From contig OX344758.2 in NCBI GenBank assembly GCA_947034885.2, forward strand, positions 24,021,067 to 24,085,066: a stretch of 64,000 nt of DNA, read 5' to 3'. Source of the DNA: Thuidium tamariscinum (lineage: Eukaryota; Streptophyta; Bryopsida; Hypnales; Thuidiaceae). This document shows, piece by piece, positions 10,174 to 21,930 of the stretch (its first letter is position 1; each line of letters starts with the position of its first letter). The translations under genes were made by a program, and so were the position numbers. The notes beneath the pieces are model-generated. The model made no database searches, had not been told where the DNA came from, and worked only from the letters and a program-made list of their open reading frames with translations.

Positions 10174-11490
10174 TATATCCTAAGTTTGTTCCTATTCCTC
10201 TCACGCTTTCATTCGTTGCCTGAACTGTAGGTATAGAACCAACTCAATACTGCTTTAATGCATCGGGAGTATTTGCTATGGAAGAGTACTGTATTTGCTA
10301 TTGTTTTCGACACAGATGAACGGTACAGGGAAAAACAACTTTCGGTGGCAACAGACACGAAGGTCTCCGAAACGAAACTATAAATCAAGGTCAGAGAAAT
10401 TCTGTTCATACCAGTATGGCTTATTGATATAAAATCGTTCAAGTGCTTGCTGGGATGCCTCTAAACCTGTTAAACCATTGTCTTGAAAGTCTTCTTGTTA
10501 ATTCCATTAGCTGTGCTCGTTTTTCCTAGGAGAGTCTTCTGCGAGCTCTATACGGTAAGGTTATTGAAAATGTCAAAAATAATTTTTTCCATATAAACTC
10601 CGTGAAGATAAACAAGCTTCGAGAAAGTGAGGAGTTTTGTTTGGAAAGCACACTGAATAAGGCTGGACTATTGCTAGTAATCCCGATGTTCCACTTCCTA
10701 GGCATCGGTTCGAGTGATCGATTTTTCAGACAAATCTCTCTGCTGTGTCTTCTAAGGTTATGCTTCGTGTAACACCATGCGGTATTCTATTTCTGCATGG
10801 CGTCCGTACATTGCTACGTGACCCTTGCCTATGACTTGTCGAATTGGGACCTTATCATTGTCCAGTGTAACAAAGAGGCTAGAGTGTCCGAAGGTCGATG
10901 GTTTCCATCAACTTGTCCATCCGAGCCGAGGAATTTATTCCAATTTTGATGTGTAAACTTAAAGAGATGAAAATCATAGTTCGTGAGCAATATTACACAC
11001 TTGGTCTTCCAATTGGATTAAGAGCAAATTTTAATTATTAGTTGAATGATTTCGATTTACTTGGGATTGAGTTATGCTACTTGTATTTTGGTGGACTTGA
11101 GGCACAATGATGTACCTCGAGTTTGTCAAATATCAGTTGAAGAATATCGATTTTGTCTAGAAGTTTTACTTTGAATATAACAATTAGACTTTTGGAGATT
11201 AAAGTTCTGGACTGATGTTGGACACTTTGAATGTCGAGTGGTATTCTGTTGTTTCATCGTGCGAGTGTCCGAGTCACATGTATCCGGAGCTCATTTGATA
11301 GGAGATGCTCAACTTCTAGTTTAGTCGAAAGCCATGTCCATGGTGTGATCATGAGAGTATGAAGCTCCGTGGCGAGTAGTCTGAATGTCGTGCTATGGAC
11401 GAGTCCGGTCATATCTTGAGCTGCTGGGCACTTTTCTAATGACGTTGAGAGGGTCAGACTGGTGGTGGTGGTTCTTCTGCATTTTTAGTT
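10174..11490. other. Unique intergenic sequence
   Basis: GC-balanced, low-repeat sequence. No open frame with protein-like composition, no RNA gene and no inverted repeat were noticed. Confidence 0.4.
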
Positions 11491-11496
11491 TGGTAT

Positions 11497-11781
11497 TGTC
11501 AGCTGATTTCTTGGGGCCGCGGAGCTTGCAGTCTTGTGGGGCATGCCAAGATTCTCCACACGTCGGCATCGGGCATGTAATCCTGGAGCTCACCCAATTG
11601 AAGCAACAATTCGTCCAGGCGCGCATTCATATCCACCAATTTGTCCGCATCGGGGATCCGAGGTCTGCCAGAGGAGTCATGTATTATGGGGTACAACAGC
11701 GAAGGAGCGAAGATGGATATGCATGCTGAGACCAGCGCCGTTGGCCCGAGAGATAAGAGAGAGGGGAGCCTGACATGCTAG
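11497..11781 (-). CDS. Possible exon of an unrecognised gene
   Basis: An open minus-strand frame of about 90 codons runs from a splice-acceptor-like CATGTCAG at the right edge to a TGA near 11497. The translation begins with a hydrophobic stretch (LGPTALVSACISIFAPSLL). An acidic, leucine-rich amphipathic part follows (DADKLVDMNARLDELLLQLG, then ELQDYMPDADVWRI). A donor-like GGTGAGC lies within the second part. The bias between helical acidic and hydrophobic segments looks protein-like. No ATG is in frame, no family is recognised and no partner exon was found, so it may be a pseudogene scrap. Confidence 0.25.
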
Positions 11782-12636
11782 TGTGCCCATAGCTCGCTGA
11801 CAGCAGCATGCAGTAATAGCTATTAATTAATAGGGACCTGAAGGAGCATGAAATTTTGAGCCAGACAGGCAAAATGTACGAGAACAAAATACTCTGGGAT
11901 GATGGGAAAACCGATCACTTGAACGGTGGAGTGGTGACAGTCCATTCTTTGGCTGCATGCATGCCCCGAGAGCGAGAGACCGAGCAAGTCGGAGGATCGT
12001 CAGACAGGCAGTACTGGACTGGACTCTGTGGACTGTGAGGTGCGCTGCCTGCCTGCCTGCGGGAATTCGTGCAGTCGCTCAGCTGTTATCGTGCGTGCCG
12101 GCCGGCCGTGGAACTTGCAGCAGAGCAACAGCAGCTGCCACTTCCGTCGACCTGTGCATGCGTGCGGACGACAACTTCCGAGTAGATGGAAGCGACTGCA
12201 CTCTCTTAAGCTGCCACCGGGAAGCTTTTACTATTGTGGATTAGGGGTTCCTGGGCAACGGCGGCGGTGCTCTGGCCGTTCGATGGTTGGCATGGCAGCG
12301 GAGTTGGTCACGCAGCCCAGCAAGTTCAGTCGTTCTTAAGCTCGTGCCAATGTATGGAAGTATGTATGTCAAATCCCATCTCCGTCCGGTTCTTCGTCCT
12401 AAGTGCGTTCGACACGACAATCCCGCACTTGTTCTGCATGAGTGGAGGCACGAAGCTGTACTTTGGACCCCCTGGGCCTCTGTCTTCTTTACGCTTGCAA
12501 GTCCCGAGTTTCACACATGAGGTACTGTCTAACGCACAGAATGACGAGGAGTCCAGCGTGGCGGCTTTCAGCTCTGGAACTAAGGTGAGGAAGCACCCGA
12601 ATGTAACAGGGTTTGTTTATGAACACCTCGAATAAG
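11782..12636. other. GC-balanced unique sequence, end of the first genic island
   Basis: Contains GC-rich stretches and several overlapping open frames on the plus strand (12028-12635). None starts with a convincing ATG or resembles a known protein. Base composition drops sharply after about 12640. Confidence 0.35.
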
Positions 12637-13809
12637 CTCTAAAGTAATGTGCAAGTGGACCCAGATTGAATGGCAAGTTACAAGTTATTACAATGATGAG
12701 GTGGATTTTGCATTGGCCAAGCTTAGTGCTTGTTGCTTTTGGGTGTTTGGGGACTACTTGTGTTAGTCTATGGTTCATAGGAGATGCATCTCCATAGGTC
12801 TTACAAATTTGAATTATATATATACAAGTTTGGAAAATATGGAACCAATTTTGTTGCTTTTGTAAACCATTTCTTATAATGTGCACATTGTTTTCATTTA
12901 TAGTTACCTTCAAGACTTGCACATCTTGAATAAGTTTTATTGTAGGTATTTATACTTTAGGGTAGTGTTTTAGTTAGTGGTTTGTAGTACTGACAATCTT
13001 CATTTTTTGAAGATGGCATAGTTTTTGGATTGAAGGCATGTGGCGGTGGGCCAAATGGTTGAATACTTAGGCCTACTTTATACTTGGGCCGGATTGAAGG
13101 CTAGTTGGAATTCTTCAAATTTGAACTAATAGGATCACTCAACTTCTTCAAATCGAGTCTAAGGGTTCTATACTTGGGACTAGCTAGAATTACAACTCAT
13201 CTTATGTGTCATCTTAGGTGGCATGGTTTTGGTGCCAATCCTTCCAACCCCAAGGGAGGAGTTGGGACGAGGTTTTAGGTGGATAGAACTCCCACCTAAG
13301 GTTGGATTGGGCTCTACCATTGGATTGTACAAATTTCTACCATGAATTTTTAGAAAATTGTTTTTATTTATTTTTAAATTATCTTCATTGTACTTGAAGT
13401 CAATTGTCCTTCTTCATCTAAGCCAAAGTGGTTCTATTTCTGTTTTTTCATTCAATATTATTATTATTGTATGGTTTAGACTCTCAATTAATTTTTTTGT
13501 ATGCATGTTTGTTTGGTGCCTATTGTTCAGGTGATTCAAGAATTATTAATTCATTTGGGTAACTTAATTTAAATATATTAATAATAACTTAAGAATTTAA
13601 AATTTAATAACTTAAGAATTTAAAATTTAATAACTTAAGAAAATTTAAAATTAAATAACATTTAAATAATTAAATTAAATAATATTTTTATTCTATTTAA
13701 CTATTCAAAATGAAATAAATTGCCTACTTGTTCATTCAACCATGTTTGATGCACACAAACAACTTGTTTTTTCATCCATCAAATGTTTTTTAGAATCTTG
13801 TACGAATTT
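12637..13809. other. AT-rich non-coding sequence
   Basis: Nothing coding was seen. A short tandem repeat of a 23-base unit (TAACTTAAGAATTTAAAATT plus TAA) occurs about three times from 13585, the last copy degenerate. Confidence 0.5.
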
Positions 13810-14455
13810 TTAACCCCTAAATGCCCAAGGCACCCAAATGTGGTGTCAAAGAAACTTTGAAGTTAAATAAAGAAACTTTGAAGTTAAATAAAACCTTACC
13901 AAATTTCTATTTTTAGTAGTTTATATTTTTGAAAGATTCTTTTTGAAGTCTAGTTTTAGCATCAATAATCCAATTTTGAAAATGAATGATTATGATTTTT
14001 CTATTCAAGATTTAGTGCAAGGGTACCCATTGCAATCTTGACATTCCGTAGTATTCAAGACTCTTGGAAATGAGCCTCAAATACACTAGATCTTAGAGAA
14101 AAAATCACACAAAAAATTCATTTAAAAAAATTGTAGAGTAGATTTTGAGAAGTCATAATTAGATTGGAATTATGCTTGTTAGGCCCTTCAACTTCATATT
14201 TTTTTGGCAACCAAATTTTTAGATTTGACATCCAAAAAGAGAGCTTAAAGATTTTCATAGTTTTTACAACCTAATGATCAAACATTATAATCTTTCAATT
14301 CGTAAGTGATATTGTTGTGTTTTCTTTTCCTATGTCATCTCTAACATGTCTACTTTGAATTTGTATAGTTACAATTTTTAAAAATTTAACTGATTCAACT
14401 TATCAAAATGTTGGATTTTTTTTCAATTTAGAGCAAATTTTAAGAAGCTCAAACT
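13810..14455 (+). mobile_element. TTAA-type MITE, 640-bp subfamily, 3' end lost
   Basis: It begins TTAACCCCTAAATGCCCAAGG and aligns with 46435-47078 through most of its length. It carries a ~20-base internal tandem duplication (AAAGAAACTTTGAAGTTAAA twice, near 13848). The last ~25 bases of the family are missing. A rearranged piece starting TTAACCCCTAAACTGATTC at 14474 suggests a second event at the right end. Confidence 0.7.
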
Positions 14456-14673
14456 ATTTTAACATTATAATATTTAACCCCTAAACTGATTCAATTTATC
14501 AAAATGTTGGATTTGGCTAGTTTACAACTTTTGTTTCAAAATTTTAGAAATCATGTTTTGAAAGATAAAACTTTAGGGTTTGAAAGAATATTATTTTTGA
14601 ACAGCTTATTGATAGTTGGGCAACAATCATAAAATACTCTCCTAGGCACTAAAGAATAATTTATATGAGGGCT

Positions 14674-14911
14674 GAGGGTTGCTATTATATAAGCCTTAGA
14701 AGTGTGAGCCTATAAACCTAAAGGACTACATTCCTATGATATAGGGTCTATATGATAGTAACCTTCTATGATAATAGTGCATATATGTTATAAACACCTA
14801 TATTATAGGGGTTTATATCATAAACACTTTCAATGGTTGTATGATATTTACTTATATATATGTTTAAGGCTTACATTGTCATATTTTCATGCTAAGATAC
14901 TAATACAATTT
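14674..14911. mobile_element. Mutator-like MITE, diverged copy 3
   Basis: Same length and layout as 260-497, with GGTTGCTATTATATAAGCC at the left, the interior words CCTTCTATGATAA and ACACCTATATTATAGG, and a degraded right end (GATACTAATACAATT). Imperfect flanking repeats TATGAGGGCT (14664-14673) and TATGAGGCT (14912-14920) look like an aged target duplication. Confidence 0.6.
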
Positions 14912-15347
14912 TATGAGGCTATAACCCTTATGTCAACAAAAGTAAACCACTTTGACTTCTGTGTACTTAAAAAAAATGCCTAGGTGAACCACAACAAGCT
15001 AATCCAATGGCATTTTAATTGCATCTAGTTTGTGTTGTATTATTGCCACAACTTTGTTTGTACAATATAATATTTACTCAATCTTTTTGTTGTAGTGGGT
15101 GTAATTTTTCAATAGTCTATGCAAATCCCCCTTTGTTTAAAAATAAAAAATTCAAGAAATCATTTAGGCCTAATATGATAAAGACTTCTCTCTTTTACTT
15201 ATACTTTTTCTAAAATATGGTAGGTAATTATACATGTAATCAATCAAATAACAAGACGTGTAGGCCCCTAAGAATCACCTACAAAATCATGTATTAAAGA
15301 AAGTTGAATCCATTATAAATATTAAATGTTTTTTAATAATCTTTATT

Positions 15348-15548
15348 TCAAAACATTGAAAACAACTTGAGAAATTGTTCATCAATTGAACCATGAAGAT
15401 GAGTGGCCCCCAAAGATTTATACACGGAATCACATATTGAAGTTGGGTTTATCATATAAAGATTATTATTTTTCATCTCAATCTGTTTAATATAGTCAAG
15501 TGAATTTGAACTTAATGCAGCCAAATCTTCTTGTTCAAATGGTTTCAT
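15348..15548 (-). CDS. Small open frame, unrecognised (66 codons)
   Basis: It has an ATG start (MKPFEQEDLAALSSNSLDYI) and encodes a hydrophilic product with balanced composition. No signal peptide, membrane segment or known motif is visible. It is surrounded by AT-rich repeat sequence and next to a transposon fragment at 15688. A transposon-derived scrap or chance is as likely as a gene. Confidence 0.15.
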   Translation of the reverse strand: MKPFEQEDLAALSSNSLDYIKQIEMKNNNLYMINPTSICDSVYKSLGATHLHGSIDEQFLKLFSMF

Positions 15549-15687
15549 GAAATGGAGTTATTTTTTTTACTAAGTTATTGAAGCAATATGTTGCTCATTG
15601 TTTGAATTGTTGTTGTTGAGTTTTATACTCCGTAACATTATCATCCACTAGAAAAATTTTGTCATCCTTTAGAGTATTATTGAATGT

Positions 15688-15825
15688 GGTGGATCCGTAA
15701 ATGTCCAAGGACTTTTTTGAGCTTCTAGAAATTTGCTCTAAATTGAACTAAAAGTCAACATTTTGATAAGCTGTATCAATTTTTTCTTAAATGTAACCAT
15801 ACAAATTCAAAGAATCACCTACAAA
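15688..15825 (-). mobile_element. TTAA-type MITE fragment, 640-bp subfamily, inverted
   Basis: The sequence is the reverse complement of the 3' end of the subfamily: a degraded terminus (GTAAATGTCCAAGG), then the inverse of the words TTTAGAGCAAATT and TTATCAAAATGTTG. Only about 140 bases remain. Confidence 0.6.
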
Positions 15826-17246
15826 TCATACATTGAAGAAAGTTGTATATTTTTTAGAAGATTAGTTTTTTAATCCATAGTCTATACCTTAAAAAATTTG
15901 AAAAAGAACTATATAAATAGAACAATGTAGACTATCTTTAGACTATTTATAATGAATGTTTAATGTCTAAATCTTTTTGGGTGAGGTGGAATCTCCATGT
16001 CTTCTTGTAGGTAGGAAGAAGTTGAAGTATTTATTATTTCTAGTGAAGTTTTAATTGTAAAATTCTACATTTTGTGAATTAAAATTTGTACATGTTTGAA
16101 GGATAGATCCTTTGAACCATCATTGTTATTTTATACATTGAATATTCCATAGGATTGGATGCAAGCAAACATAAGAATTTTAAAAGTAATTCATATAAGT
16201 ACTATGCCATTGACACCAAAAATCAAATAGATTTTCAAAATGAAAAGTCAAACTTCTAAAAGTCAATTAATAAAATGGAAGAAAACAAGGCTCTTTGAAA
16301 AAGAAAAGCTCCCATGCCTATGGAATATCCAAAAACTTGCTCAAATAAAAGGCTATCATCTCTAGCCTTCAATTGCTTATGTATTAGTCTCATAGCCAAT
16401 ATATTAATTGATGCTTATATTTTTCAGAGAAAGAATTAGTTGAATTGATTGAAATAGAAGTGTTTTACAAATATCTCATGTTTTAATACTTTTGTATTGA
16501 AAATGGTGTTGAAAGAGAGGGTAAAAAAAATGTTGAAAAAGTTAATTGGTTGTTTCAGGAAAGATTAGCAAATCATGAGAAATTAAATTTTTAGGTGAAA
16601 TAAATTGGAACAAAATTTGTAAAAAAAAAATGTCAAATTAGGAATTCCAGTTCCACAACCTACAGTAGCAAGTTTGTTTTGGTGTGTTGGCTTCTTGTAC
16701 AATATAATAGGCATTACTCAAGTGTCATGTCTAGGTCTTATGTTGTAATGCAAAGGCGCTATTTGGTGTTTTTTCAATCATTCAATGATACATTTAAAAA
16801 AAATAGGAGGTCTATAAAGAGCCAAGGTTTTTTTTGAATGTCCTCTAACAAGAGGTTCATATAAGAGTTTTCTATCTATCAATGGTGCACATAATGCTTT
16901 GAACCCTTAAAGATCAAAGTACACATTTTTTATCCAATGGATGATAAAAGATTCTTCTATGTAGGGTTTTTTTTCATATTTGAAGAAGTGCCATAATAGC
17001 AATATAAAATGTTACAGTGGTGCTCCAAATTGCAACATTCATCTACTTATTGGAGGTATAGTATGGTTTTCATCCACAATCAAGTGATTTCATCTAACAT
17101 TTTCTTAAATTTCAAAGTTGTCTGGCGATTTCATTCAAATTTTTTGGCATTTTTTGTAGTGTTTTTTAGCCAAATTATTTTTTCTCGTGCAATCTAGCAC
17201 TAGAAAGCCAAAAAAAAGCCTTGCTTCTATGTAGAAAAAAAATGTA
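15826..17246. other. AT-rich non-coding sequence
   Basis: No gene, RNA gene or repeat copy was recognised in this stretch. Confidence 0.4.
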
Positions 17247-17290
17247 ACTATTCAAAGACCTTTGTACAAAAGGGAAGGTCTTTGAATAGT
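17247..17290. repeat. Perfect 16-bp inverted repeat (hairpin)
   Basis: ACTATTCAAAGACCTT at 17247-17262 and its exact inverse at 17275-17290 are separated by a 12-base loop. As RNA it would form a short perfect stem. It is too short to call a microRNA precursor and shows no transposon ends. Confidence 0.7.
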
Positions 17291-17856
17291 AGTTTGATTT
17301 CCAATGAATGCTTTTGCATTTTTTAAGCAAATTATTCATATTATTGCACAAAGGATGATTTTCATGGTCTTCACTCAATCATTCTAAGATTGAACAATTC
17401 TTTATCATTTTAGCATTATAAATTTATTAGTATTCTCATGAAAGTTCAAAATATATGAAACAATTAGATGCTTAGTTGGATGCTTAGTTCTACTTGTCTT
17501 TCAAGAAAATATTCACAAAATATATAATTGAGGGAGTTTACTTCCCCAAATGCCATCAATTGATAAATGGTTGCTTTATGGACCTCATACCTTACATAAT
17601 AATTTTAGAGTATCAAACCTCCAACCTCCTCCATGAACAAAACTGCAAATTTTTACCCTCTCTTGTCGTTGAAGCACGAAAACAACAAAAACAACATCAA
17701 GAGATCCAGTCTAGCAGCTTTGACACACTGCACTACTAAAATCATCGAAGTTTGAAATTCCTCAAGTGGGCGATCATAGCAGATCTGTCGAGATAGGAAA
17801 AGAAATCTGACTAGCAATCTAGTGACCATGGTGTTACAGAAAAGGGAGAAGTTGCA
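17291..17856. other. Intergenic, unassigned
   Basis: The composition becomes more balanced near 17.7 kb. No convincing coding sequence was seen. Confidence 0.35.
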
Positions 17857-19770
17857 TTATCTGTTCAATGTTAGTATAAGTTCTGTGTCAAACTTCATGA
17901 CGTCAAAGAAGGTTTTCAACATATCAATACAATGATGTTGGACTAAAGTTACTAGGTATACCGAGTGTAGGCCGTTGAAATTAGATTCATCAAGGAAATG
18001 TCGAAGCTTATAGCCCTTCTGCTTTGTAAGCATGAGAAAATGACTCAGAAATCGACACATCCAAGATAAACAACATCTATATCCTTGAAAATTAATACAA
18101 GTAAAGCTTATTCATTCTGATAAAGCACCAAAACTAATGCCCAAGCAAGTTGGAAAGAATCCTCGTATGTAGAAGAGGATATCACTGACATACTGTGAAC
18201 ATTTGGTAACTCAAATAGAACCTACATTATCTTCTACGAACAATAGGCGAACTAATTTCAACCAATCCAGGAGTTTTGCTATCAATATACAAGTGCAACC
18301 AAAGTAGAGCCATGTAAATGCGACAACAAAGATGGCAATCATTGGGTAATTGTACGGTAAGTCCATGCGCTTCACTCAAAAATTATTGCAGCCTAACATC
18401 TACCTCAGTTGTATACCTCTTTCGTAGGCGGAGGATATGAATGAAAAGAAGCACAAACTAGAATTAGTAGGAACCTAAAACTTTACCAAATAATCCTTGC
18501 TCTACAATAAGCTTCCATGTATGGACAGCCTTCCTATTGTAGAGATCCTTCCGTGTTAGCCTCACCCTGTCCTCTTTGGAGAATACCTAGAAAATGGCGG
18601 GCGTCAATTCCATGTAATTTCCCCCCATCACAATGTCTGCAACTATGGTAGCTCACTCTCCAAGCTCTTAAACCCAAAAGCAACTTGCGATCAGTAGACA
18701 ACACAAGTATGTCTTCATAATCAACTAACTATGGATCAATGATGATGATCTTTTATATTTCAATCACAAATTATTATTAAATAAAATAATTCAAGATACC
18801 AAGATCAATATTATTAATGAAGAAGCTTGGCTACTTTAGATCATTGAGAAACTTATGATGCATGTAGCCAAATTGCTACTCTAAAAGTTCATTCAAGAGT
18901 AATTATGCTAAAGCAGACCTTCAGGATGAGTAGTCAAAATGCATGATTTTAGGCTACTAAGAGTTAAAATAAGCCAAGGTTTCTCAACAAAATTTACAGA
19001 TCTTGTAGCTTGACCCTTAAAATCTACACAACTACCTTAAGAACTGGTCATTTCTTGCTAATATGGTTGGCAAAAATAGCAATATGAAAAAATGAAAAGA
19101 AGAAAAAACAAAAATATAAAATAAAATAAAGCAGTGGTTCAGACCTTCTCAAATTATAACTAAAATATTTTGTTCAATCATTCTCTGTATGCAGTTCATG
19201 GCGACACTCGTAAAGCAACATTCCTTATCAATATACACGAATGTAATCCGCACTGTCTAGAATGTGGCAATTTTTTCAATCGTAGATGGCAAAAAGAGTA
19301 ATAATGAAAACTAATGAGAATTCCCCTGAAATTATGTGGATCATTCCAACATCTGCAAAGTTTTGAAGTTCAATTTTTACCCAACAACTTCACTGATATT
19401 CATGAAGTGAAGCGTAACTCGTCAAATCAATTCTACTTAAAGCACTATTCAGCACTCCAATCTTGTAGATTCGTCCACAAATCTGGAAAAATAAGGAGCT
19501 GAAACGAACTACAATCAGTGCCCTGCCCTCATCAAAAAACTCTCTTCTCCAAACCCTTCAATAAACTTCAATTCCAACTTACACCCCAACGAAGCTCAAA
19601 ACATCCAAAATTCATGCCGGGTCATGAGCCACGAGGTGCGCCATCTTCGTTGAAATTTCGTATTCCCGTTGGCCTCCTGCCAAATACACCTTCATAGCTT
19701 GCACATTGAACTGTGCCGTAGCCCGCTCCTCAGCTAAATTTCGACTTCCGCAGCATCTGCCTGCATACAA
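17857..19770 (-). pseudogene. Acyl-CoA oxidase (ACX1-type) pseudogene fragments
   Basis: Minus strand. At 19612-19740 a 42-codon frame contains LAEERATAQFNVQAMKV and EISTKMAHLVAHDP. From the EER onward it aligns without gaps to the N-terminus of plant ACX1 (LADERNKAEFDVEDMK.., ending LVASDP), with about 17 of 38 residues identical. A weaker match near 19400-19480 carries LSR-DL, the next part of the protein. At 17857-18060, YKLRHFLDESNFNGLH matches the RLRHFIDQPAYVDLH region. The pieces lie in the right order and orientation. The intact protein, a peroxisomal FAD enzyme for the first step of beta-oxidation, is over 660 residues. Here the frame closes straight after DPA, no initiating ATG is in frame and the catalytic domain is absent. 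I call it a 5'-part pseudogene; a highly diverged gene is less likely. Confidence 0.6.
18211..18366 (-). CDS. Small membrane-segment open frame (51 codons)
   Basis: It runs from an ATG at 18366 to a TGA at 18211. A short polar start (MDLPYNYP) is followed by a strongly hydrophobic segment (MIAIFVVAFTWLYFGCTCIL) and a charged tail (KLLDWLKLVRLLFVEDN). It would make a single-pass peptide. It falls inside the acyl-CoA oxidase pseudogene, probably in former intron sequence, and no homologue is recognised. Chance is quite possible. Confidence 0.2.
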   Translation of the reverse strand: MDLPYNYPMIAIFVVAFTWLYFGCTCILIAKLLDWLKLVRLLFVEDNVGSI

Positions 19771-20980
19771 ACAAAAAATACACATGAAATGACTGTCCAG
19801 CTCTCCGCCCAGTTAGGGTTTGATAACGACGTTCCCTTGCACCCTGTTCCCCGTCACGTTCCCCTCATTGGAGCATCCATGTCCCTTAGAGGAACCCTTA
19901 AAAAATAAAAAATTATGGACATGATCTAATATAGTGCAAATTAGAACAAATATTTTCAAAAATGCATTGACAAAAATGGAGATTGCAAAATTTTTGGTAC
20001 TTTTATCTCTTAAATTGAAATTACTAAAAAATTTGAAACGCAGAAGTTGAACCCATGACCAATATCTAGATTCATTCAATTTTGATCATTTAAGAACTAC
20101 TTTCCCACTTATTACTTATTACTTTCTTGCTCACTTATGTCTCATCAATTCATTGGTCCAAACCTTGAAAAAAGACACAAACATGCATTCCAATGAAAAT
20201 AGAAATCCGTTCAAGCCTTCGTTGGAATTATGATACCATATTGATTATTGATTGGGTGCCAATTAATAAATAATGGGTCCTTCTACCATTGGTGAAAGAT
20301 ATTTGAAGCTTGATATTTGTATGCAAGTAGGTTGAAATGCTATGAAAATTGTTGCATACACATGTTTTGTTGAAGACTTTTTCACTATATCAAGCACATT
20401 TTGGCAACATAGTGGTCATGAAAATCTCAATTGCCATCTTAGATAAAAACAAAACAATCAAATATAATAGGATCTCTTACTTTTATTCTACTAATTTTAG
20501 ATTAAAAAAATATTTTTAATATGATATAAATATTTTTCTAATTTCAGTCTTTTTTTCTTTTATTTAAAATTTAGATAAGAAATCTTTAAGAATTGATATA
20601 ATAGAAGGTTTGTTTTTTATTTCCCTATATTTAAGCAATAATATTTTTGATTATTACTTAAATATAATATCTTTTTGATTTTAATATCAAAATGTTCAAT
20701 TAATAAAATATTTCAAGAAAATATTATTTAATTTTATTGATTGTTTAGATTGATGATTCTATAAAAATAATTAAACCATTCAGCTTTGAATAATGAGATT
20801 AAAGTTGTGGGAGTTTTATTTTGTTGTAATGATGGTAGAAAAAACATTTGAAGTTGTTTTTTAAACTCAATTTTGGAAATTTTTAAACAAAAAACAAAAA
20901 CATAGGACATATATTGCTTACTATTGCATTTCACCATTTAGGGATTTATACACTTAATTTTTTGTCAAAGTTAATTGCAA
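19771..20980. other. AT-rich non-coding sequence
   Basis: The first ~100 bases keep the balanced composition of the pseudogene's upstream region. The rest is AT-rich with no gene or repeat recognised. Confidence 0.4.
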
Positions 20981-21746
20981 TTAACCCCTCAAGGCCCAAC
21001 GACTTCTTGACAATGAAGGTTTTCAATGAATTGTGTCACTTTGATATTTTTTTGCACAAAGATGTTCTTGAAATTTTTTATTTGAACCATACAAAAGTGA
21101 AGACTACTTTGTCTAATATACATGGAATTAATTGTGAAAAATTTTGACCATTGGATTTTTAGATTATAACAATCATGGATGATCCATTTCATAAGCAAAA
21201 ATGCAAATTTTGGAGAAAAAGCTTTATAAGAAGATGAATCATGCCTTTTCATCCCTTCCAAAAAATATGATTTGGAATCTAAGGCAAGTTTAGTAATTTT
21301 TATTTGAAAATTTGAAAAATAAAAAACTCCCTCAAATTTCTACATTCTAATTATTTTGTTTTGTATTCTTAATCACATTAGATTGAACCTTTTCTTTTTA
21401 AAATTTCTAAAAATAAAAAATTGAAGAAAAAATTCTAATATTGTTTGTTTGTAAAGAATAAAGATTAAAATCTCCAGGAAAATATTTTTTTTCATCTCTA
21501 CTACTTTTTTAATTGAAAAAACATTATATTTGCTTCTTTTTCCTATTAGACTACATTTCCTAAATAAAATTTTAAACACTTCTCACATTCAAATTTTGAA
21601 AACCAAATAATGTAACAAATATATAAACTTGTTACTCTATATGATCCTAGTTTACAAAATATTGAGATTTGTTTCACCGTATTGAGAATTTGCCTTTGAA
21701 AATTTGAAGAGGACACATTATATCCTCTTGGTCCTTGAAGGCTCAA
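20981..21746 (+). mobile_element. TTAA-type element, diverged (766 bp)
   Basis: The left end TTAACCCCTCAAGGCCCAAC matches the family terminus. The right end GGTCCTTGAAGGCTCAA matches the inverse at 13 of 17 positions. It is non-coding and the interior is not clearly related to the other copies. It is probably an old member; the right border is the less certain one. Confidence 0.5.
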
Positions 21747-21930
21747 GGTTTTTTTCCATGAAGTACCACCTTCCTATTTATAACTTTATTTAAAGATGAA
21801 TATGTTTTTTTGAGGGGATTCAATTCTTTTCCATATATTCTAAACCTACATTTCAATATATTGACTAATATACAGAAGTTATAGAGAACATGATTTTATT
21901 TTGAAACTATTGAAAGACAAAAACTTAAAC

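Noticed and set aside
11385-11773. Plus-strand frames at 11.4-11.8 kb
   Set aside because: Composition is unlike protein and no family is recognised; the minus strand reads better.
12028-12635. Overlapping plus-strand frames at the end of the first genic island
   Set aside because: No ATG-initiated frame with recognisable motifs; probably chance in GC-balanced DNA.
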